The translations under genes and the position numbers were made by a program. From Marinobacter nauticus (GTDB lineage Bacteria; Pseudomonadota; Gammaproteobacteria; Pseudomonadales; Oleiphilaceae), in NCBI RefSeq assembly GCF_003634635.1, contig NZ_RBJB01000002.1, forward strand, positions 868,001 to 932,000: a stretch of 64,000 nucleotides of DNA, written 5' to 3'. Position 1 is the stretch's first letter; each line of letters opens with the position of its first letter. Under the pieces are notes generated by a model, which did no database searches, was not told the DNA's origin, and saw only the letters and a list, made by a program, of their open reading frames with translations. Shown in pieces: positions 26,814-36,644 of the stretch.

Positions 26814-27827
26814 ATGACTTCTGAACAAGCCACCTCAAAGGCCCTGTCCCGTCGCTTCTGCGTCGCTCCCATGATGGACTGGACCACCCCGCACTTTCGT
26901 TACCTGGCCCGCATCCTCAGCAAGCGGGCGCTGCTTTATACAGAAATGGTCACCACAGGTGCGCTCATCCATGGCGATACCGAGCGCTTTCTGCGCCACG
27001 ATGTTTCAGAGTATCCGCTGGCGCTTCAGCTCGGCGGCAGCGACGCTAACGAGTTGGCCCATTGCGCGCGTCTGGCGCAACAGTTCGGATTCAGCGAGGT
27101 TAACCTGAACGTGGGTTGCCCCAGCGACCGGGTGCAGAACAACATGATCGGCGCCTGCCTGATGGGTCATCCAGACAAGGTAGCAGAGGGCGTGGCCGCA
27201 ATGATTGAGGCCACCGACCTTCCGGTTACGGTAAAGCACCGCATCGGCATTAACGGCCGGGAATCCTGGGACGAGCTGTGCGAGTTTATTGAAACCGTGG
27301 CAGCAGCCGGCTGCAAAACGTTCATTGTGCATGCCCGCATCGCCGTTCTTGAAGGATTGAGCCCGAAGGAGAACCGCGATATTCCACCCCTCAAATACGA
27401 CTGGGTGTATCGTCTGAAACAGGCCTATCCGCACCTGGAAATCATCATCAACGGCGGCATAAAAACCTTCGGGGAGTGCCACGAGCACCTGACCCACACC
27501 GATGGCGTGATGCTGGGGCGAGAGGCCTACCACAATCCCTGGCTGCTGGCCGAGGTAGACGCTGAGCTTTTCGGCGAGCCACCGGCCGTTACCAGTCGCC
27601 ATGAGGCGCTCCGGGCCATGTTCCCGTTCATTCAGCAGGAGCTGGACCGGGGCGTGTACCTCACCCACATTACCCGCCATATCATGGGCCTGTTCCTCGG
27701 GCAGCCGGGGGGACGGCAGTTCCGCCGCCATCTGAGTGAGAATGCCAACAAACCCGGCTCCGGGCTGGAAGTAGTCGAACAGGCGCTGGCGAAAGTCAGA
27801 GAACCGGAACCCAGTTTGGAAACCTGA
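26814..27827 (+). CDS. dusA: tRNA-dihydrouridine(20/20a) synthase DusA
   Basis: FMN-dependent reductase that makes dihydrouridine at positions 20 and 20a of tRNA. The 337-residue product has the family start RRFCVAPMMDWTTPHFRYLAR, YTEMVTTGALIHGD, LQLGGSDANELA, catalytic Cys in NLNVGCPSDRVQNNMIGACLM, KHRIGI, FIVHARIAVLEGLSPKENRD and IIINGGI. KENRDIPPLKY is characteristic of DusA rather than DusB or DusC. Divergent from ydbH with a ~125-base promoter region. Confidence 0.97.
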   Translation: MTSEQATSKALSRRFCVAPMMDWTTPHFRYLARILSKRALLYTEMVTTGALIHGDTERFLRHDVSEYPLALQLGGSDANELAHCARLAQQFGFSEVNLNVGCPSDRVQNNMIGACLMGHPDKVAEGVAAMIEATDLPVTVKHRIGINGRESWDELCEFIETVAAAGCKTFIVHARIAVLEGLSPKENRDIPPLKYDWVYRLKQAYPHLEIIINGGIKTFGECHEHLTHTDGVMLGREAYHNPWLLAEVDAELFGEPPAVTSRHEALRAMFPFIQQELDRGVYLTHITRHIMGLFLGQPGGRQFRRHLSENANKPGSGLEVVEQALAKVREPEPSLET

Positions 27828-27890
27828 TCGCCACCATACCTTTTGTTGTCTTGTTACTGTCGTAAGCTGCCGTTATTGTAGGAGTTAAAA

Positions 27891-27911
27891 GGGCATTGTG
27901 GATGAATGCCC
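27891..27911 (+). other. Hairpin in the transaldolase leader
   Basis: GGGCATT (27891-27897) and AATGCCC (27905-27911) form a seven-pair stem with a seven-base loop, 33 bases before the talB start. No T-run follows. It may be a 5'-UTR structure. Confidence 0.4.
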
Positions 27912-27944
27912 GAATAACACCGAACCATCGGGGTGACAGGACGA

Positions 27945-28910
27945 ATGAACAGCAAACTCGAACAGCTTAAAACCATGACCACGGTTGTGGCCGACACCGG
28001 CGATATCGACGCTATCCGGCAGTGGCGCCCGGAAGACGCCACCACCAACCCTTCTCTGTTGCTGAAGGCCGCGGCCTCTGAGGCGTATCGGCCCATGCTG
28101 GAAAAGGCCGTGGCCTACGCTGCCAAACACGGTGGCTCGGATGCCGAACAGCTGACGGTCGCAACCGACATGCTGGCAGTGCTGGCGGGCAAGGAAATTC
28201 TCGGGCTGATTCCAGGCGTGGTCTCCACCGAGGTAGATGCCCGTTTGTCCTTCGACACCTCCGCCACTCTGGAACGTGCCCGCCGCCTGGTGGACTTTTA
28301 CGACCGCCTGGGCGTGGACACTAACCGTGTTTTGATCAAGATTGCCTCCACCTGGGAGGGTATCCGTGCAGCAGAGCAGCTTGAGAAAGAAGGCATCCGC
28401 TGCAATCTAACGCTGCTCTTCTCTTTTGTGCAGGCAGTGGCGTGTGCCCAGGCCGGCGCCCATCTGATCTCACCGTTCGTGGGCCGTATCCTCGACTGGC
28501 ACCTGGCCAGCTCCGGACGCGACAGCTATCCGGCCGAGGAAGATCCTGGCGTAATCTCGGTTTCACGCATCTACAATTACTACAAGGCCAATGGCTTCAA
28601 CACAGTGGTAATGGGTGCCAGCTTCCGCAACACCGGCGAAATCGAAATGCTGGCCGGCTGCGACCGGCTCACCATCAGTCCGGCACTGCTTCAGGAGCTG
28701 AAGGATGATCAGGGCACTCTGGCCAGGAAACTCAACCCGGAGACGGCCTCCTCGACCGACAAACCGGGGCAGATTAACGAGAAGCAGTTCCGCTGGGAAT
28801 CCAACGAAGACGCCATGGCCACCGAGAAGCTGGCTGATGGCATTCGCCGTTTTGCGGCAGACCAGATCGAACTGGAGCACCGGGTCCGCCAGCTTGCGCA
28901 GGCGGCCTGA
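27945..28910 (+). CDS. talB: Transaldolase B
   Basis: Pentose-phosphate enzyme transferring a dihydroxyacetone unit between sedoheptulose 7-phosphate and glyceraldehyde 3-phosphate. The 321-residue product begins [20 protein letters not shown], with [12 protein letters not shown] near residue 35, the Schiff-base lysine in [13 protein letters not shown], and [19 protein letters not shown] followed by [11 protein letters not shown], all typical of class I TalA/TalB. ATG 27945 is preferred over 27933 because family homologues start MxxKLxQLK. It leads a four-gene same-strand run. Confidence 0.97.
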   Translation: MNSKLEQLKTMTTVVADTGDIDAIRQWRPEDATTNPSLLLKAAASEAYRPMLEKAVAYAAKHGGSDAEQLTVATDMLAVLAGKEILGLIPGVVSTEVDARLSFDTSATLERARRLVDFYDRLGVDTNRVLIKIASTWEGIRAAEQLEKEGIRCNLTLLFSFVQAVACAQAGAHLISPFVGRILDWHLASSGRDSYPAEEDPGVISVSRIYNYYKANGFNTVVMGASFRNTGEIEMLAGCDRLTISPALLQELKDDQGTLARKLNPETASSTDKPGQINEKQFRWESNEDAMATEKLADGIRRFAADQIELEHRVRQLAQAA

Positions 28911-28936
28911 CATTTGTTGAAACGAAGTAACTGACC

Positions 28937-29386
28937 ATGATCGAACGCCTGAAGAAACTGTTTTCCGTTGCCGAGTCAGAACCGGTCGAGCCGGATACAC
29001 ATCAACTGGCCGTGGCAGCCACCGCCCTGATGGTGCAACTTTCGCGGGTAGACAACCAGGAAGATGAGCGGGAACTGAAGACCATTGTCGACTGTGCGGT
29101 GAAGGCTCATCAGATTACCCGGGAAGAGGCTGAGGAAATCCTGCACGATGCCCTCGCCCACGCCGAAGACGCCACATCGTTGTATCAGTTTACCGGGCAG
29201 ATTAACGATCATCTGGATCAGAAACAGAAGCAGTCCCTGTTGGAGAGTATCTGGCGGGTTGCCTTTGCCGACGGCCGTATCGACAAATACGAGGAACACC
29301 TTATTCGCCGCATGGCAGACCTGCTGCATCTTAATCATCGCGAGTTCATGCAGGCCCGGCACCGGGCGGAAGAATCCGCATCCTGA
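28937..29386 (+). CDS. TerB-like (tellurite resistance protein B domain) protein
   Basis: A 149-residue all-helical, acidic protein, probably cytoplasmic, starting MIERLKKLFSVAESEPV. The repeated pattern of acidic helices (LAVAATALMVQLSRVDNQEDERELKTI split by RVDNQED, and WRVAFADGRIDKYEEHLIRRMADLLHL) with D-G-x-I-D-x-Y-E-E is characteristic of the TerB/DjlA domain, whose acidic pocket may bind metal. No other ter genes are present, so real tellurite resistance is unlikely. It sits 26 bases after talB and 14 bases before the DAHP synthase gene. Confidence 0.85.
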   Translation: MIERLKKLFSVAESEPVEPDTHQLAVAATALMVQLSRVDNQEDERELKTIVDCAVKAHQITREEAEEILHDALAHAEDATSLYQFTGQINDHLDQKQKQSLLESIWRVAFADGRIDKYEEHLIRRMADLLHLNHREFMQARHRAEESAS

Positions 29387-29400
29387 TTCAAGGAGATTCC

Positions 29401-30528
29401 ATGTTAGCCATTCTTCACCCCAACACCGCGCTCGATAGTGAAGCCTATCGCCAGACCATGGAATACCTGGAAAACCTTCCGGGCGTCAGCATCCGGGTAC
29501 ACGAAATTCAGGGTGCCAGCCAGCGACTGACCGAAATCTACCTGCTGGGCGACACCAAATCCCTGGAAAAAGCAGAAATTGAAGCCCTGCCGGCGGTGGA
29601 ACGCGCCATCCGGATTTCCGAGGATTACCGGATTCTTGGCCGCCACAAGGATGACCAACGCCAGAGTGGGTTTACTTATAATGGCGTGGAGTTCAACCAG
29701 AACAACCTGAACATTTTCGCCGGCCTTTGTGCGGTGGACGTGCCCGAGCATGTGGAAATGATGCTGCAGGCGCTGGAAGACAACGGTGAGGTATGTACCC
29801 GAATGGGGGCCTACAAGCCGCGCACCAACCCTTACTCCTTCCAGGGCCACGGCAAGGGCTGTCTACCCTGGGTGTTCGAGAAAGCAGGCAAGCATGGTAT
29901 CAAGGTGATTGCCATGGAAATCACCCACGAAAGCCATATCGAGGAAATCGACACTTGCCTGGAAAAACTCGGCCGGCCAACCGGCGTGATGCTGCAGGTA
30001 GGCACCCGCAACACCCAAAACTTCGAACTGCTCAAGGCCATTGGCCGGCAGAGCACCTATCCGGTGCTCCTCAAGCGTGGTTTCGGTATCACCCTGAATG
30101 AATCCCTGAACGCAGCCGAGTATCTGGCCAGCGAGGGCAACGCCAACGTCATTTTCTGTTTACGCGGCATGAAAACCGAGGCCGGCCTGCCCCACCGCAA
30201 TATGGTAGATTTTGCCCATGTGCCTGCGGTAAAACGCCTGACCCGCATGCCGGTGTGTGTGGACCCATCACACTCCGTGGGCAGCCGGGACCAGTCACCG
30301 GATGGTATTCTTGATGTGATGCACGCGACCGCACAGGGGGTCATTGCCGGCGCCAACATGGTGCTGGTGGACTTCCACCCAAAACCGGAGAAAGCCCTGG
30401 TTGACGGCCCTCAGGCGCTTCTGATGAGCGAACTGCCGGCCTACCTGAAAGATATTCGCCTGTGCCACGAGACCTGGAAGAAACGCCAGGCCATCTACCA
30501 ACGCCTCAGGGAAACTACAGCAGAATGA
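29401..30528 (+). CDS. 3-Deoxy-7-phosphoheptulonate synthase (type I-beta-like)
   Basis: First enzyme of the shikimate pathway, condensing PEP and erythrose 4-phosphate; transaldolase just upstream yields erythrose 4-phosphate. The 375-residue product has an N-terminal ~80-residue ferredoxin-like segment, then the barrel with GAYKPRTNPYSFQGHGKG, EITHESHIEEID, QVGTRNTQNFELLKAIG, PVLLKRGFG, GNANVIFCLRGMKTE, PVCVDPSHSVGSRD and VDFHPKPEKALVDGPQAL. These match the I-beta/KDO8PS-like subfamily rather than the AroFGH I-alpha type. The N-terminal domain may bind an aromatic feedback inhibitor. The stop overlaps the next start (ATGA). Confidence 0.88.
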   Translation: MLAILHPNTALDSEAYRQTMEYLENLPGVSIRVHEIQGASQRLTEIYLLGDTKSLEKAEIEALPAVERAIRISEDYRILGRHKDDQRQSGFTYNGVEFNQNNLNIFAGLCAVDVPEHVEMMLQALEDNGEVCTRMGAYKPRTNPYSFQGHGKGCLPWVFEKAGKHGIKVIAMEITHESHIEEIDTCLEKLGRPTGVMLQVGTRNTQNFELLKAIGRQSTYPVLLKRGFGITLNESLNAAEYLASEGNANVIFCLRGMKTEAGLPHRNMVDFAHVPAVKRLTRMPVCVDPSHSVGSRDQSPDGILDVMHATAQGVIAGANMVLVDFHPKPEKALVDGPQALLMSELPAYLKDIRLCHETWKKRQAIYQRLRETTAE

Positions 30529-31298
30529 TCGTTTATGGTCACCGTGGAGCCAAAGGAGAGGCTCCGGAAAACACCATGCCTGGCTTCATCCATGCCCACC
30601 GGCATGGCATCCGGCATTTTGAGCTGGATCTGGTGCTGTCTAAAGACGGCATCCCGGTACTGGTGCACGATCTGACCGTGGACCGCACCACCGGCCAGAA
30701 AGGCAGTGTCGGCAAGTATACCGCCGCCGAACTGGCCGAGATGGATGCGCGCCGCAATACCAGCTCATGGTCCCGGAAAACCGGTATTCCCTCGCTGGAG
30801 AATCTCCTAGATCAGTTTGATGACATTGAGCACCTTCAACTGGAAGTGAAAAAGGATGCACGGCACAGGCTGAACATCCTGTGCAATCGCCTGACCGAGA
30901 TCATCCAGCGCCGGGATTTGTACCAGACGGCCGCCATCACCTCGTCCGATCCCTGGTTTCTGCGTGAAATCCGGCGACGCGACAAAAACATACGCATCGG
31001 CCTGGTAGCCGAGCGCAAGTTTCCCAAGCCACTGAACCTGGCCACCCGGCTGGGCTGCGAATATTTCTGTGTGAACTGGAAAATTCTGACCAAAGGCATG
31101 GTCGAGACGGCACATCGACGGAACATGCATGTCTCTACCTGGACGGTTAACCGTATCCACGACATGCTGCTTCTGGAAGAGATGGGGGTCGACAGTATTA
31201 TCACCGATTACCCCACCAGCACCCGTATGTTTTTCGACAACCGGGCCAAGGCGGTGTTGAACCTGCCGATACGGGAAATCTCACCAGAGCCCGCCTGA
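30525..31298 (+). CDS. Glycerophosphodiester phosphodiesterase
   Basis: A 257-residue TIM-barrel GDPD that hydrolyses glycerophosphodiesters to glycerol 3-phosphate and an alcohol. It starts MIVYGHRGAKGEAPENTMPGF, with the HR and Glu residues of the catalytic site, then FELDLVLSKDGIPVLVHDLTVDRTT containing the E-x-D and HD motifs, and ends VSTWTVNRIHDMLLLEEMGVDSIITDYP. No signal peptide, so it is the cytosolic UgpQ-like type. Start ATG 30525 overlaps the DAHP synthase stop by four bases, indicating coupled translation. Confidence 0.94.
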   Translation: MIVYGHRGAKGEAPENTMPGFIHAHRHGIRHFELDLVLSKDGIPVLVHDLTVDRTTGQKGSVGKYTAAELAEMDARRNTSSWSRKTGIPSLENLLDQFDDIEHLQLEVKKDARHRLNILCNRLTEIIQRRDLYQTAAITSSDPWFLREIRRRDKNIRIGLVAERKFPKPLNLATRLGCEYFCVNWKILTKGMVETAHRRNMHVSTWTVNRIHDMLLLEEMGVDSIITDYPTSTRMFFDNRAKAVLNLPIREISPEPA

Positions 31299-31313
31299 AG
31301 CAGGGCTCTGGTG
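31282..31313. terminator. Strong inverted repeat between convergent GDPD and sthA genes
   Basis: Eleven-base perfect arms CACCAGAGCCC (31282-31292) and GGGCTCTGGTG (31303-31313) with a ten-base loop. The left arm lies inside the end of the GDPD coding region. No T-run follows on either strand, so a bidirectional terminator is inferred from position and stem strength only. Confidence 0.5.
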
Positions 31314-31326
31314 GGCAACGGTCTGA

Positions 31327-32718
31327 TCAGAAGATTCGGTTCAGGCCGTTGAGGGCAGCTACCCGATAGGCTTCCGCCATGGTCGGGTAGTTGAAGGTGG
31401 TGTTGATAAAGTAGTTCAGGGAATTGGCTTCCCCTTCCTGGTTCATGATGGCCTGGCCGATGTGAACAATCTCGGCGGCCTGGTCACCAAAGCAGTGTAT
31501 CCCCAGAATTTCCCGGGTCTCCCGGTGGAACAGAATCTTCAGCATGCCCACAGCTTCGCCGGTAATCTGCGCCCGCGCCAGATCCTTGAAGAACGCCTGG
31601 CCGACATCGTATGGCACTTTTGCTTCGGTCAGTTCGCGCTCGGTTTTACCAACAGAGCTGATTTCCGGAATGGTATAAATGCCGGTAGGCACGTCGTCCA
31701 CAAAGCGGAAATACTCGTCCTGGGTAATGTCAGACGAGGCCGCCCGCCCCTGGTCGTAAGCGGCACTGGCCAGGCTTGGCCAGCCAATCACATCGCCGGC
31801 AGCATAGATATGCTCGACTTCCGTACGGTAATGCTCGTCTACCGCCAGCTGGCCCCGGCTGTTCGGTGTCAGGCCCACGTTCTCAAGCCCCAGATTCTCG
31901 GTATTGCCGCTACGGCCATTACACCACAGGAAGGCATCGGCCCGAATCTTCTTGCCGGATTGCAGTGACAATACAACACCGTGATCGTCACCTTTCACGG
32001 ATTCATACTGCTCATTGTGGCGAACCAATACACCGTTGTTGCGCAGGTGGTAACTCAGGGCATCGGAAATTTCATCATCCAGGAACGACAGCAAGCGACT
32101 GCCCGGGTTGATCAGGTCTACCTTCACACCCAGTCCAGCAAAGATGGAGGCGTATTCCGAACCAATGACACCGGCACCGTAGATAATCAGGGTACGCGGG
32201 GTGTGGGACAGATTCAGAATGGAGTCTGAGTTGTAGATCCGATGATGACGGAAGTCGACATCGGGCGGCAGGTACGGGCGGGAACCAGTGGCAATGATGG
32301 CCTGCTTGAAATGGATGGTTTCCACGGACTTGTTGCCACGGATTTCCAACCGGTGCTTGTCGACAAATGCGGCACGGCCGTTGATAAGGTCTACCCGGTT
32401 ACGGGAATAGAACTGAGTGCGCAGCTTCACCTGTTTGCCAATCACCTTCTGGGCGTTCTGCAATACCCGCGGAAAAGAGAACCAGCGCGGTTCACCAATG
32501 TCCCGGAACATCTGGTTGGTGTTGAAGGTGATGATCTGCTTGACCGAGTGACGCAGCGCCTTGGACGGAATGGTGCCCCAGTGGGTGCAGTTACCGCCAA
32601 CCGTAGGCTTGTCTTCAATGATGGCGACGCGCCTGTTGTGCTTCGCCGCATTCATTGCCGCCCCTTCTCCCGAAGGACCGGCGCCAATAACCACCACGTC
32701 GTAATGATGCTCTGCCAT
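31327..32718 (-). CDS. sthA: Soluble pyridine nucleotide transhydrogenase
   Basis: Flavoprotein that moves hydride between NADPH and NAD+, mainly to reoxidise excess NADPH. The 463-residue product is a class I pyridine nucleotide-disulfide oxidoreductase fold: [19 protein letters not shown] for [20 protein letters not shown] where the second redox cysteine is replaced (CTHWGT, diagnostic of SthA), [18 protein letters not shown] for NAD(P), and the C-terminal dimer domain [25 protein letters not shown] lies upstream of the ATG. It sits next to the NADH-oxidising Nqr cluster. Confidence 0.97.
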   Translation of the reverse strand: MAEHHYDVVVIGAGPSGEGAAMNAAKHNRRVAIIEDKPTVGGNCTHWGTIPSKALRHSVKQIITFNTNQMFRDIGEPRWFSFPRVLQNAQKVIGKQVKLRTQFYSRNRVDLINGRAAFVDKHRLEIRGNKSVETIHFKQAIIATGSRPYLPPDVDFRHHRIYNSDSILNLSHTPRTLIIYGAGVIGSEYASIFAGLGVKVDLINPGSRLLSFLDDEISDALSYHLRNNGVLVRHNEQYESVKGDDHGVVLSLQSGKKIRADAFLWCNGRSGNTENLGLENVGLTPNSRGQLAVDEHYRTEVEHIYAAGDVIGWPSLASAAYDQGRAASSDITQDEYFRFVDDVPTGIYTIPEISSVGKTERELTEAKVPYDVGQAFFKDLARAQITGEAVGMLKILFHRETREILGIHCFGDQAAEIVHIGQAIMNQEGEANSLNYFINTTFNYPTMAEAYRVAALNGLNRIF

Positions 32719-32790
32719 GCGCGCACTGACTCCTTATCTACACTCTGAAAGCGTAGCTATAGTTATTAATGTATTGTTGGCCGGGAGCGG

Positions 32791-33033
32791 TTATTTTTCG
32801 GCCTTGGTGGCATCGTATGCCAGGTCTTCCGCTTTTACTGGCTCATCCGAGCCGCTCCGGCTCTCTTCGCATTTCTGGGTATTGCCACCGCAAATCTCAC
32901 AGGAAGTACTGATTCCCAGAGCGCCAATACCACCGCAGGTTCCGCTGATCGGCTTTCGACCGAAAATCACACCGATCGACATACCGGCAATCAGCAGCAC
33001 CACAATAAACAACACCAAAAGAAAGGTACCCAT
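32791..33033 (-). CDS. nqrM: Na+-NQR maturation protein NqrM
   Basis: An 80-residue protein with one N-terminal transmembrane helix (FLLVLFIVVLLIAGMSIGVIFG) and a cysteine motif (GTCGGIGA, CEICGGNTQKC) for iron handling. NqrM is needed to assemble the iron centre between NqrD and NqrE. It follows apbE in the usual order at the end of the nqr operon. Confidence 0.95.
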   Translation of the reverse strand: MGTFLLVLFIVVLLIAGMSIGVIFGRKPISGTCGGIGALGISTSCEICGGNTQKCEESRSGSDEPVKAEDLAYDATKAEK

Positions 33034-33045
33034 TACTGCCCTCCT

Positions 33046-34095
33046 TTACTGGACAAGGTAAGACGAGAACGCCGGTGTCTGATGGGTTTCAAAGCCGTTG
33101 TCTCCCCTCACAATAAAAAATGCGGGAATGTTTTCACGGGTTGCCAGGCCCATGGCCTTGTCAAAACCCATCACATTAAAGCCGGTTGCCAGAGCATCTG
33201 CCGTCATACAGTCTTCTGCAATAACCGTAACCGAGGCCAGTCGATGACCAATAGGCTTTCCCGTCTCAGGGTCTATTGTATGGGAGTACCGCTGGCCGTT
33301 CGATTCGTAATAGTTACGATAATCGCCGGACGTGGCCATGGCCTGAGCATCCAGCGCCACCACACTATTTACTGCCCGGCCCTGCTCTATAGGTTGCTCA
33401 ATAGCCAGACGCCAGGCGGTACCGTCCGGCTTGCGTCCATTGGTACGCACTTCGCCGCCCACTTCCACAAGGTAAGCGCCGACACCTTCACTGTCGAGGT
33501 AACGGGCCACCGCATCCACGCCATAGCCCTTGGCAATACCCGACAGATCAATGTACTGGGGCTTCTCGCTGCGAATGGCACTGGCCAATTCATCGAACTC
33601 CAGGTGCTCCCAACCGGTGCCACGAAGTACGGTGTTCAGTTCATCGTCGGAGGGTATCTGTTCAGGCCGCGCCTTGGGCCCAAACCCCCAGAGATTCACT
33701 ACCGGGCCAATGGTCACGTCGAACGCCCCACCCGTCAGTTCAGCAATCTCGACTGACCGCCGGATAACCTCGAACAATGCCGGCGAAAGCTCAATCCACT
33801 CCGACTGGTCCCGCAGACTGTTCAGCTGAGACAGCTCGGAATCCGGCTTCCAGGTCGACATGGCATTGTCCACCTGATCCAGCGTGCTCTCGATGCCCTT
33901 GGCCAGAGTCTGAAGCCGTTGCTCATCTTCTGGCAATACGACGTTAATGTGATAGGTCGTCCCGAAAATCCCGCCAGAGATCTCCCAGACTTTTTCTTCT
34001 TCCTGAAACGAACAACCCGCCAGGGTGGCCAGAGCCAGCGCCATAAAGACGCTGACCACGGCTACCCTGGCGGGTCGGAACATGCGGGATGTCAT
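33046..34095 (-). CDS. apbE: FAD:protein FMN transferase
   Basis: Attaches FMN covalently to threonines of NqrB and NqrC using FAD. The 349-residue product has a lipoprotein signal (LATLAGCSFQ, with cysteine near residue 28), GTTYHINVVLPED near the start of the domain, DVTIGPVVNLWGFGP, YIDLSGIAKGYGVDAVARYL, YLVEVGGEVRTNG and the metal-binding TSGDYRNYYE plus YSHTIDPETG. It lies ten bases after nqrF and twelve before nqrM. Confidence 0.96.
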   Translation of the reverse strand: MTSRMFRPARVAVVSVFMALALATLAGCSFQEEEKVWEISGGIFGTTYHINVVLPEDEQRLQTLAKGIESTLDQVDNAMSTWKPDSELSQLNSLRDQSEWIELSPALFEVIRRSVEIAELTGGAFDVTIGPVVNLWGFGPKARPEQIPSDDELNTVLRGTGWEHLEFDELASAIRSEKPQYIDLSGIAKGYGVDAVARYLDSEGVGAYLVEVGGEVRTNGRKPDGTAWRLAIEQPIEQGRAVNSVVALDAQAMATSGDYRNYYESNGQRYSHTIDPETGKPIGHRLASVTVIAEDCMTADALATGFNVMGFDKAMGLATRENIPAFFIVRGDNGFETHQTPAFSSYLVQ

Positions 34096-34104
34096 GCGGT
34101 CTGA

Positions 34105-35331
34105 TTAACCTCCGAAGTCATCCAGCATGATGTTCTCGTCCTCTACACCAAGATCTTTCAACATCTTGATCACAGACGCGTTCATGATTGGGGGTCCACA
34201 CATGTAGAACTCACAGTCTTCCGGAGCCGGATGGTCCTTCAGATAGTTTTCGTACAACACGTTGTGGATAAAGCCCGTAGGGCCGTTCCAGTCATCGGTT
34301 GGCAGGGGGTCTGAAAGCGCCACGTGCCACTCGAAGTTGTCGTTCTCTGCAGCCAGACCGTCGAAGTCTTCCACGTAGAACATTTCGCGTACGCTACGCG
34401 CACCGTACCAGAAGCTGATCTTGCGCTTGGAGTTCAGGCGTTTGAGCTGGTCGAAGATGTGAGAACGCATCGGCGCCATACCGGCACCACCACCGATGAA
34501 TACCATTTCCGCATCGGTATCCTTGGCGAAGAACTCACCAAACGGTCCCATCACGGTAACCTTGTCGCCCGGCTTCAGGTTGAACACGTAAGTGGACATG
34601 ATACCCGGCGGATGGTCGGTACCAGGAGGTGGCGTGGCAATACGGATGTTGAACTTGAGAAGACCTTTTTCTTCCGGGTAGTTCGCCATGGAGTAGGCCC
34701 GGATGGTTTCTTCCTTGTTCACGCCCTTGTAGCGCCAGATATCGTGCTTGTCCCAGTCTTCGTGGAACTCTTCCTCGATGTTGAAATCCTTGAACGGAAT
34801 TTCATACGGAGGACACTCCAGCTGCACGTAACCGCCGGCGCGGAAGTCCACTTCCTCGCCTTCCGGCAGCTTCAGTACCAGTTCCTTGATGAAGGTGGCC
34901 ACGTTGTGGTTGGAGATAACCTCACATTCCCACTTCTTCACACCGAAGAACTCTTCAGGCACTTCGATCTTCATGTCCTGCTTCACAGGAACCTGGCAGG
35001 ACAGACGCCAGCCTTCTTTTTCTTCGCGGTTGGTGAAGTGGGTCTTTTCCGTGGGCAGCATGGCGCCACCGCCGTCCAGAACCTTGCACTTGCACTGGGC
35101 ACAGGTACCGCCACCGCCACAAGCAGAGGACAGGTAGATGCCACTATTGGCCAGAGTACCCAGCAGCTTGCCGCCCGCGGCGGTCTTGAGCGTGTGCTCG
35201 GGGTCGTCGTTGATCTCAATGGTCACGTCACCGGTGCTTACCAGCTTGGAGCGGGCTGCGAGGATAACCGCAACCAGCGCCAGAACGATAACGGTGAACA
35301 TGACCACGCCGAAAATAATTTCTGTATTCAT
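34105..35331 (-). CDS. nqrF: Na+-NQR subunit F (NADH dehydrogenase, FAD/2Fe-2S)
   Basis: Entry subunit that oxidises NADH. The 408-residue product has an N-terminal transmembrane helix, a 2Fe-2S ferredoxin domain with cysteines in [17 protein letters not shown] and a later SCQVPV, an FAD domain with RAYSMANYP, and an NADH domain with [14 protein letters not shown] and [15 protein letters not shown]. Length and order match Vibrio NqrF. It is followed by apbE. Confidence 0.97.
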   Translation of the reverse strand: MNTEIIFGVVMFTVIVLALVAVILAARSKLVSTGDVTIEINDDPEHTLKTAAGGKLLGTLANSGIYLSSACGGGGTCAQCKCKVLDGGGAMLPTEKTHFTNREEKEGWRLSCQVPVKQDMKIEVPEEFFGVKKWECEVISNHNVATFIKELVLKLPEGEEVDFRAGGYVQLECPPYEIPFKDFNIEEEFHEDWDKHDIWRYKGVNKEETIRAYSMANYPEEKGLLKFNIRIATPPPGTDHPPGIMSTYVFNLKPGDKVTVMGPFGEFFAKDTDAEMVFIGGGAGMAPMRSHIFDQLKRLNSKRKISFWYGARSVREMFYVEDFDGLAAENDNFEWHVALSDPLPTDDWNGPTGFIHNVLYENYLKDHPAPEDCEFYMCGPPIMNASVIKMLKDLGVEDENIMLDDFGG

Positions 35332-35368
35332 GGTCTCGCCTTTTCGTTAAACCGAATCACCGGGTGAA

Positions 35369-35977
35369 TTACAGGGAGATGCCTGAGAACGACATGAAAC
35401 CCAGTGACATCAGACCAACGGTAATGAAGGTGATGCCAAGGCCACGCAGTCCGTTCGGAACATCGCTGTACTTGAGCTTTTCACGGATACCCGCCAGAGC
35501 AATGATGGCCAGAGCCCAGCCAACGCCAGCGCCGAAGCCATACACCAGACTCTCGCCAAAGGTGTAGTCACGCTCAACCATGAACAGTGACGCACCAAGG
35601 ATGGCGCAGTTAACCGTAATCAGCGGCAGGAACACACCCAGCGCCGCGTACAGGGCCGGAATGTATTTATCCAGCACCATTTCCATGATCTGTACGATCG
35701 CGGCGATAACACCGATGTATGTCAGCAGGCCCAGGAAGCTCAGGTCCACATTCGGCAAACCGGCCCAGTCCAGGGCACCTTCACGCAGGATGGTGTTATA
35801 AAGCAGGTTATTCACCGGTACGGTGACCGTCAGTACCACCACAACGGCGATACCCAGACCAGTCGCCGCTTCGATCTTCTTGGAGATGGCCAGGAAGGTA
35901 CACATCCCCAGGAAGAACGCCAATGCCATGTTTTCAACAAAGATCGCCTTAAGCAGGAGGCTCAGATAGTGTTCCAT
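35369..35977 (-). CDS. nqrE: Na+-NQR subunit E
   Basis: A 202-residue six-helix membrane subunit that, with NqrD, forms an inverted-repeat pair holding an iron centre. It begins [30 protein letters not shown]; the cysteine in GMCTFLA and that in [11 protein letters not shown] are the expected iron ligands. It overlaps nqrD by one base. Confidence 0.97.
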   Translation of the reverse strand: MEHYLSLLLKAIFVENMALAFFLGMCTFLAISKKIEAATGLGIAVVVVLTVTVPVNNLLYNTILREGALDWAGLPNVDLSFLGLLTYIGVIAAIVQIMEMVLDKYIPALYAALGVFLPLITVNCAILGASLFMVERDYTFGESLVYGFGAGVGWALAIIALAGIREKLKYSDVPNGLRGLGITFITVGLMSLGFMSFSGISL

Positions 35978-36642
35978 CAGAAGGCCTCCTTGACGGTATG
36001 GCGAGACAGCTTGTAGTCAGGCTCTTCTACTTGCTCCGGCTTCCAGGTACGCAGACCCCAGATTGCCAGGCCGATGATGAAGAACGCACTCGGCGGCAGC
36101 AGCAGCAGGCCATTCGGTACGTACCAGCCGCCTTCGTTAACGACAGGCATCAGGCTTACACCGAACAGCGAACCGGCACCCAGCAGCTCGCGGAAGAACG
36201 CCACGAACAGCAGAATAACCGAATAACCCAGACCGTTACCGATACCATCCAGGAAGCTCATCAGCGGCGGATTGGTCATGGCGAAACCTTCCGCGCGGCC
36301 CATAACGATACAGTTGGTGATGATCAGACCAACGAATACCGATAGCTGCTTGGAGATTTCATAGGCATAGGCCTTGAGAATCTGGTCTACCACGATGACC
36401 AGGGAAGCAATGATGGTCATCTGCACGATGATCCGGATACTTCCCGGGATCTGGGTCCTTACCAGTGAGACCGCCAGGTTGGAAAATGCGGTAACGGCTG
36501 TAACAGCCAGACACATGACGATACTCACGCTCATGCTGGTGGTTACCGCCAGCGCCGAACAGATACCAAGGATCTGAAGGGCGATCGGATTGTTACTGAA
36601 GATTGGTTCGAAGAGAACCTGTTTGGCTGTTGAGCCTGCCAT
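35977..36642 (-). CDS. nqrD: Na+-NQR subunit D
   Basis: A 221-residue membrane subunit paralogous to NqrE. It contains [15 protein letters not shown] and [17 protein letters not shown] with the two iron-ligand cysteines, plus several hydrophobic helices. It starts three bases after nqrC ends and its stop touches the nqrE start, consistent with tight translational coupling. Confidence 0.97.
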   Translation of the reverse strand: MAGSTAKQVLFEPIFSNNPIALQILGICSALAVTTSMSVSIVMCLAVTAVTAFSNLAVSLVRTQIPGSIRIIVQMTIIASLVIVVDQILKAYAYEISKQLSVFVGLIITNCIVMGRAEGFAMTNPPLMSFLDGIGNGLGYSVILLFVAFFRELLGAGSLFGVSLMPVVNEGGWYVPNGLLLLPPSAFFIIGLAIWGLRTWKPEQVEEPDYKLSRHTVKEAF

Positions 36643-36644
36643 GA

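Noticed and set aside
28937..29386. Tellurite-resistance locus
   Set aside because: Only a TerB-like domain is present, without terC, terD, terZ or related genes.
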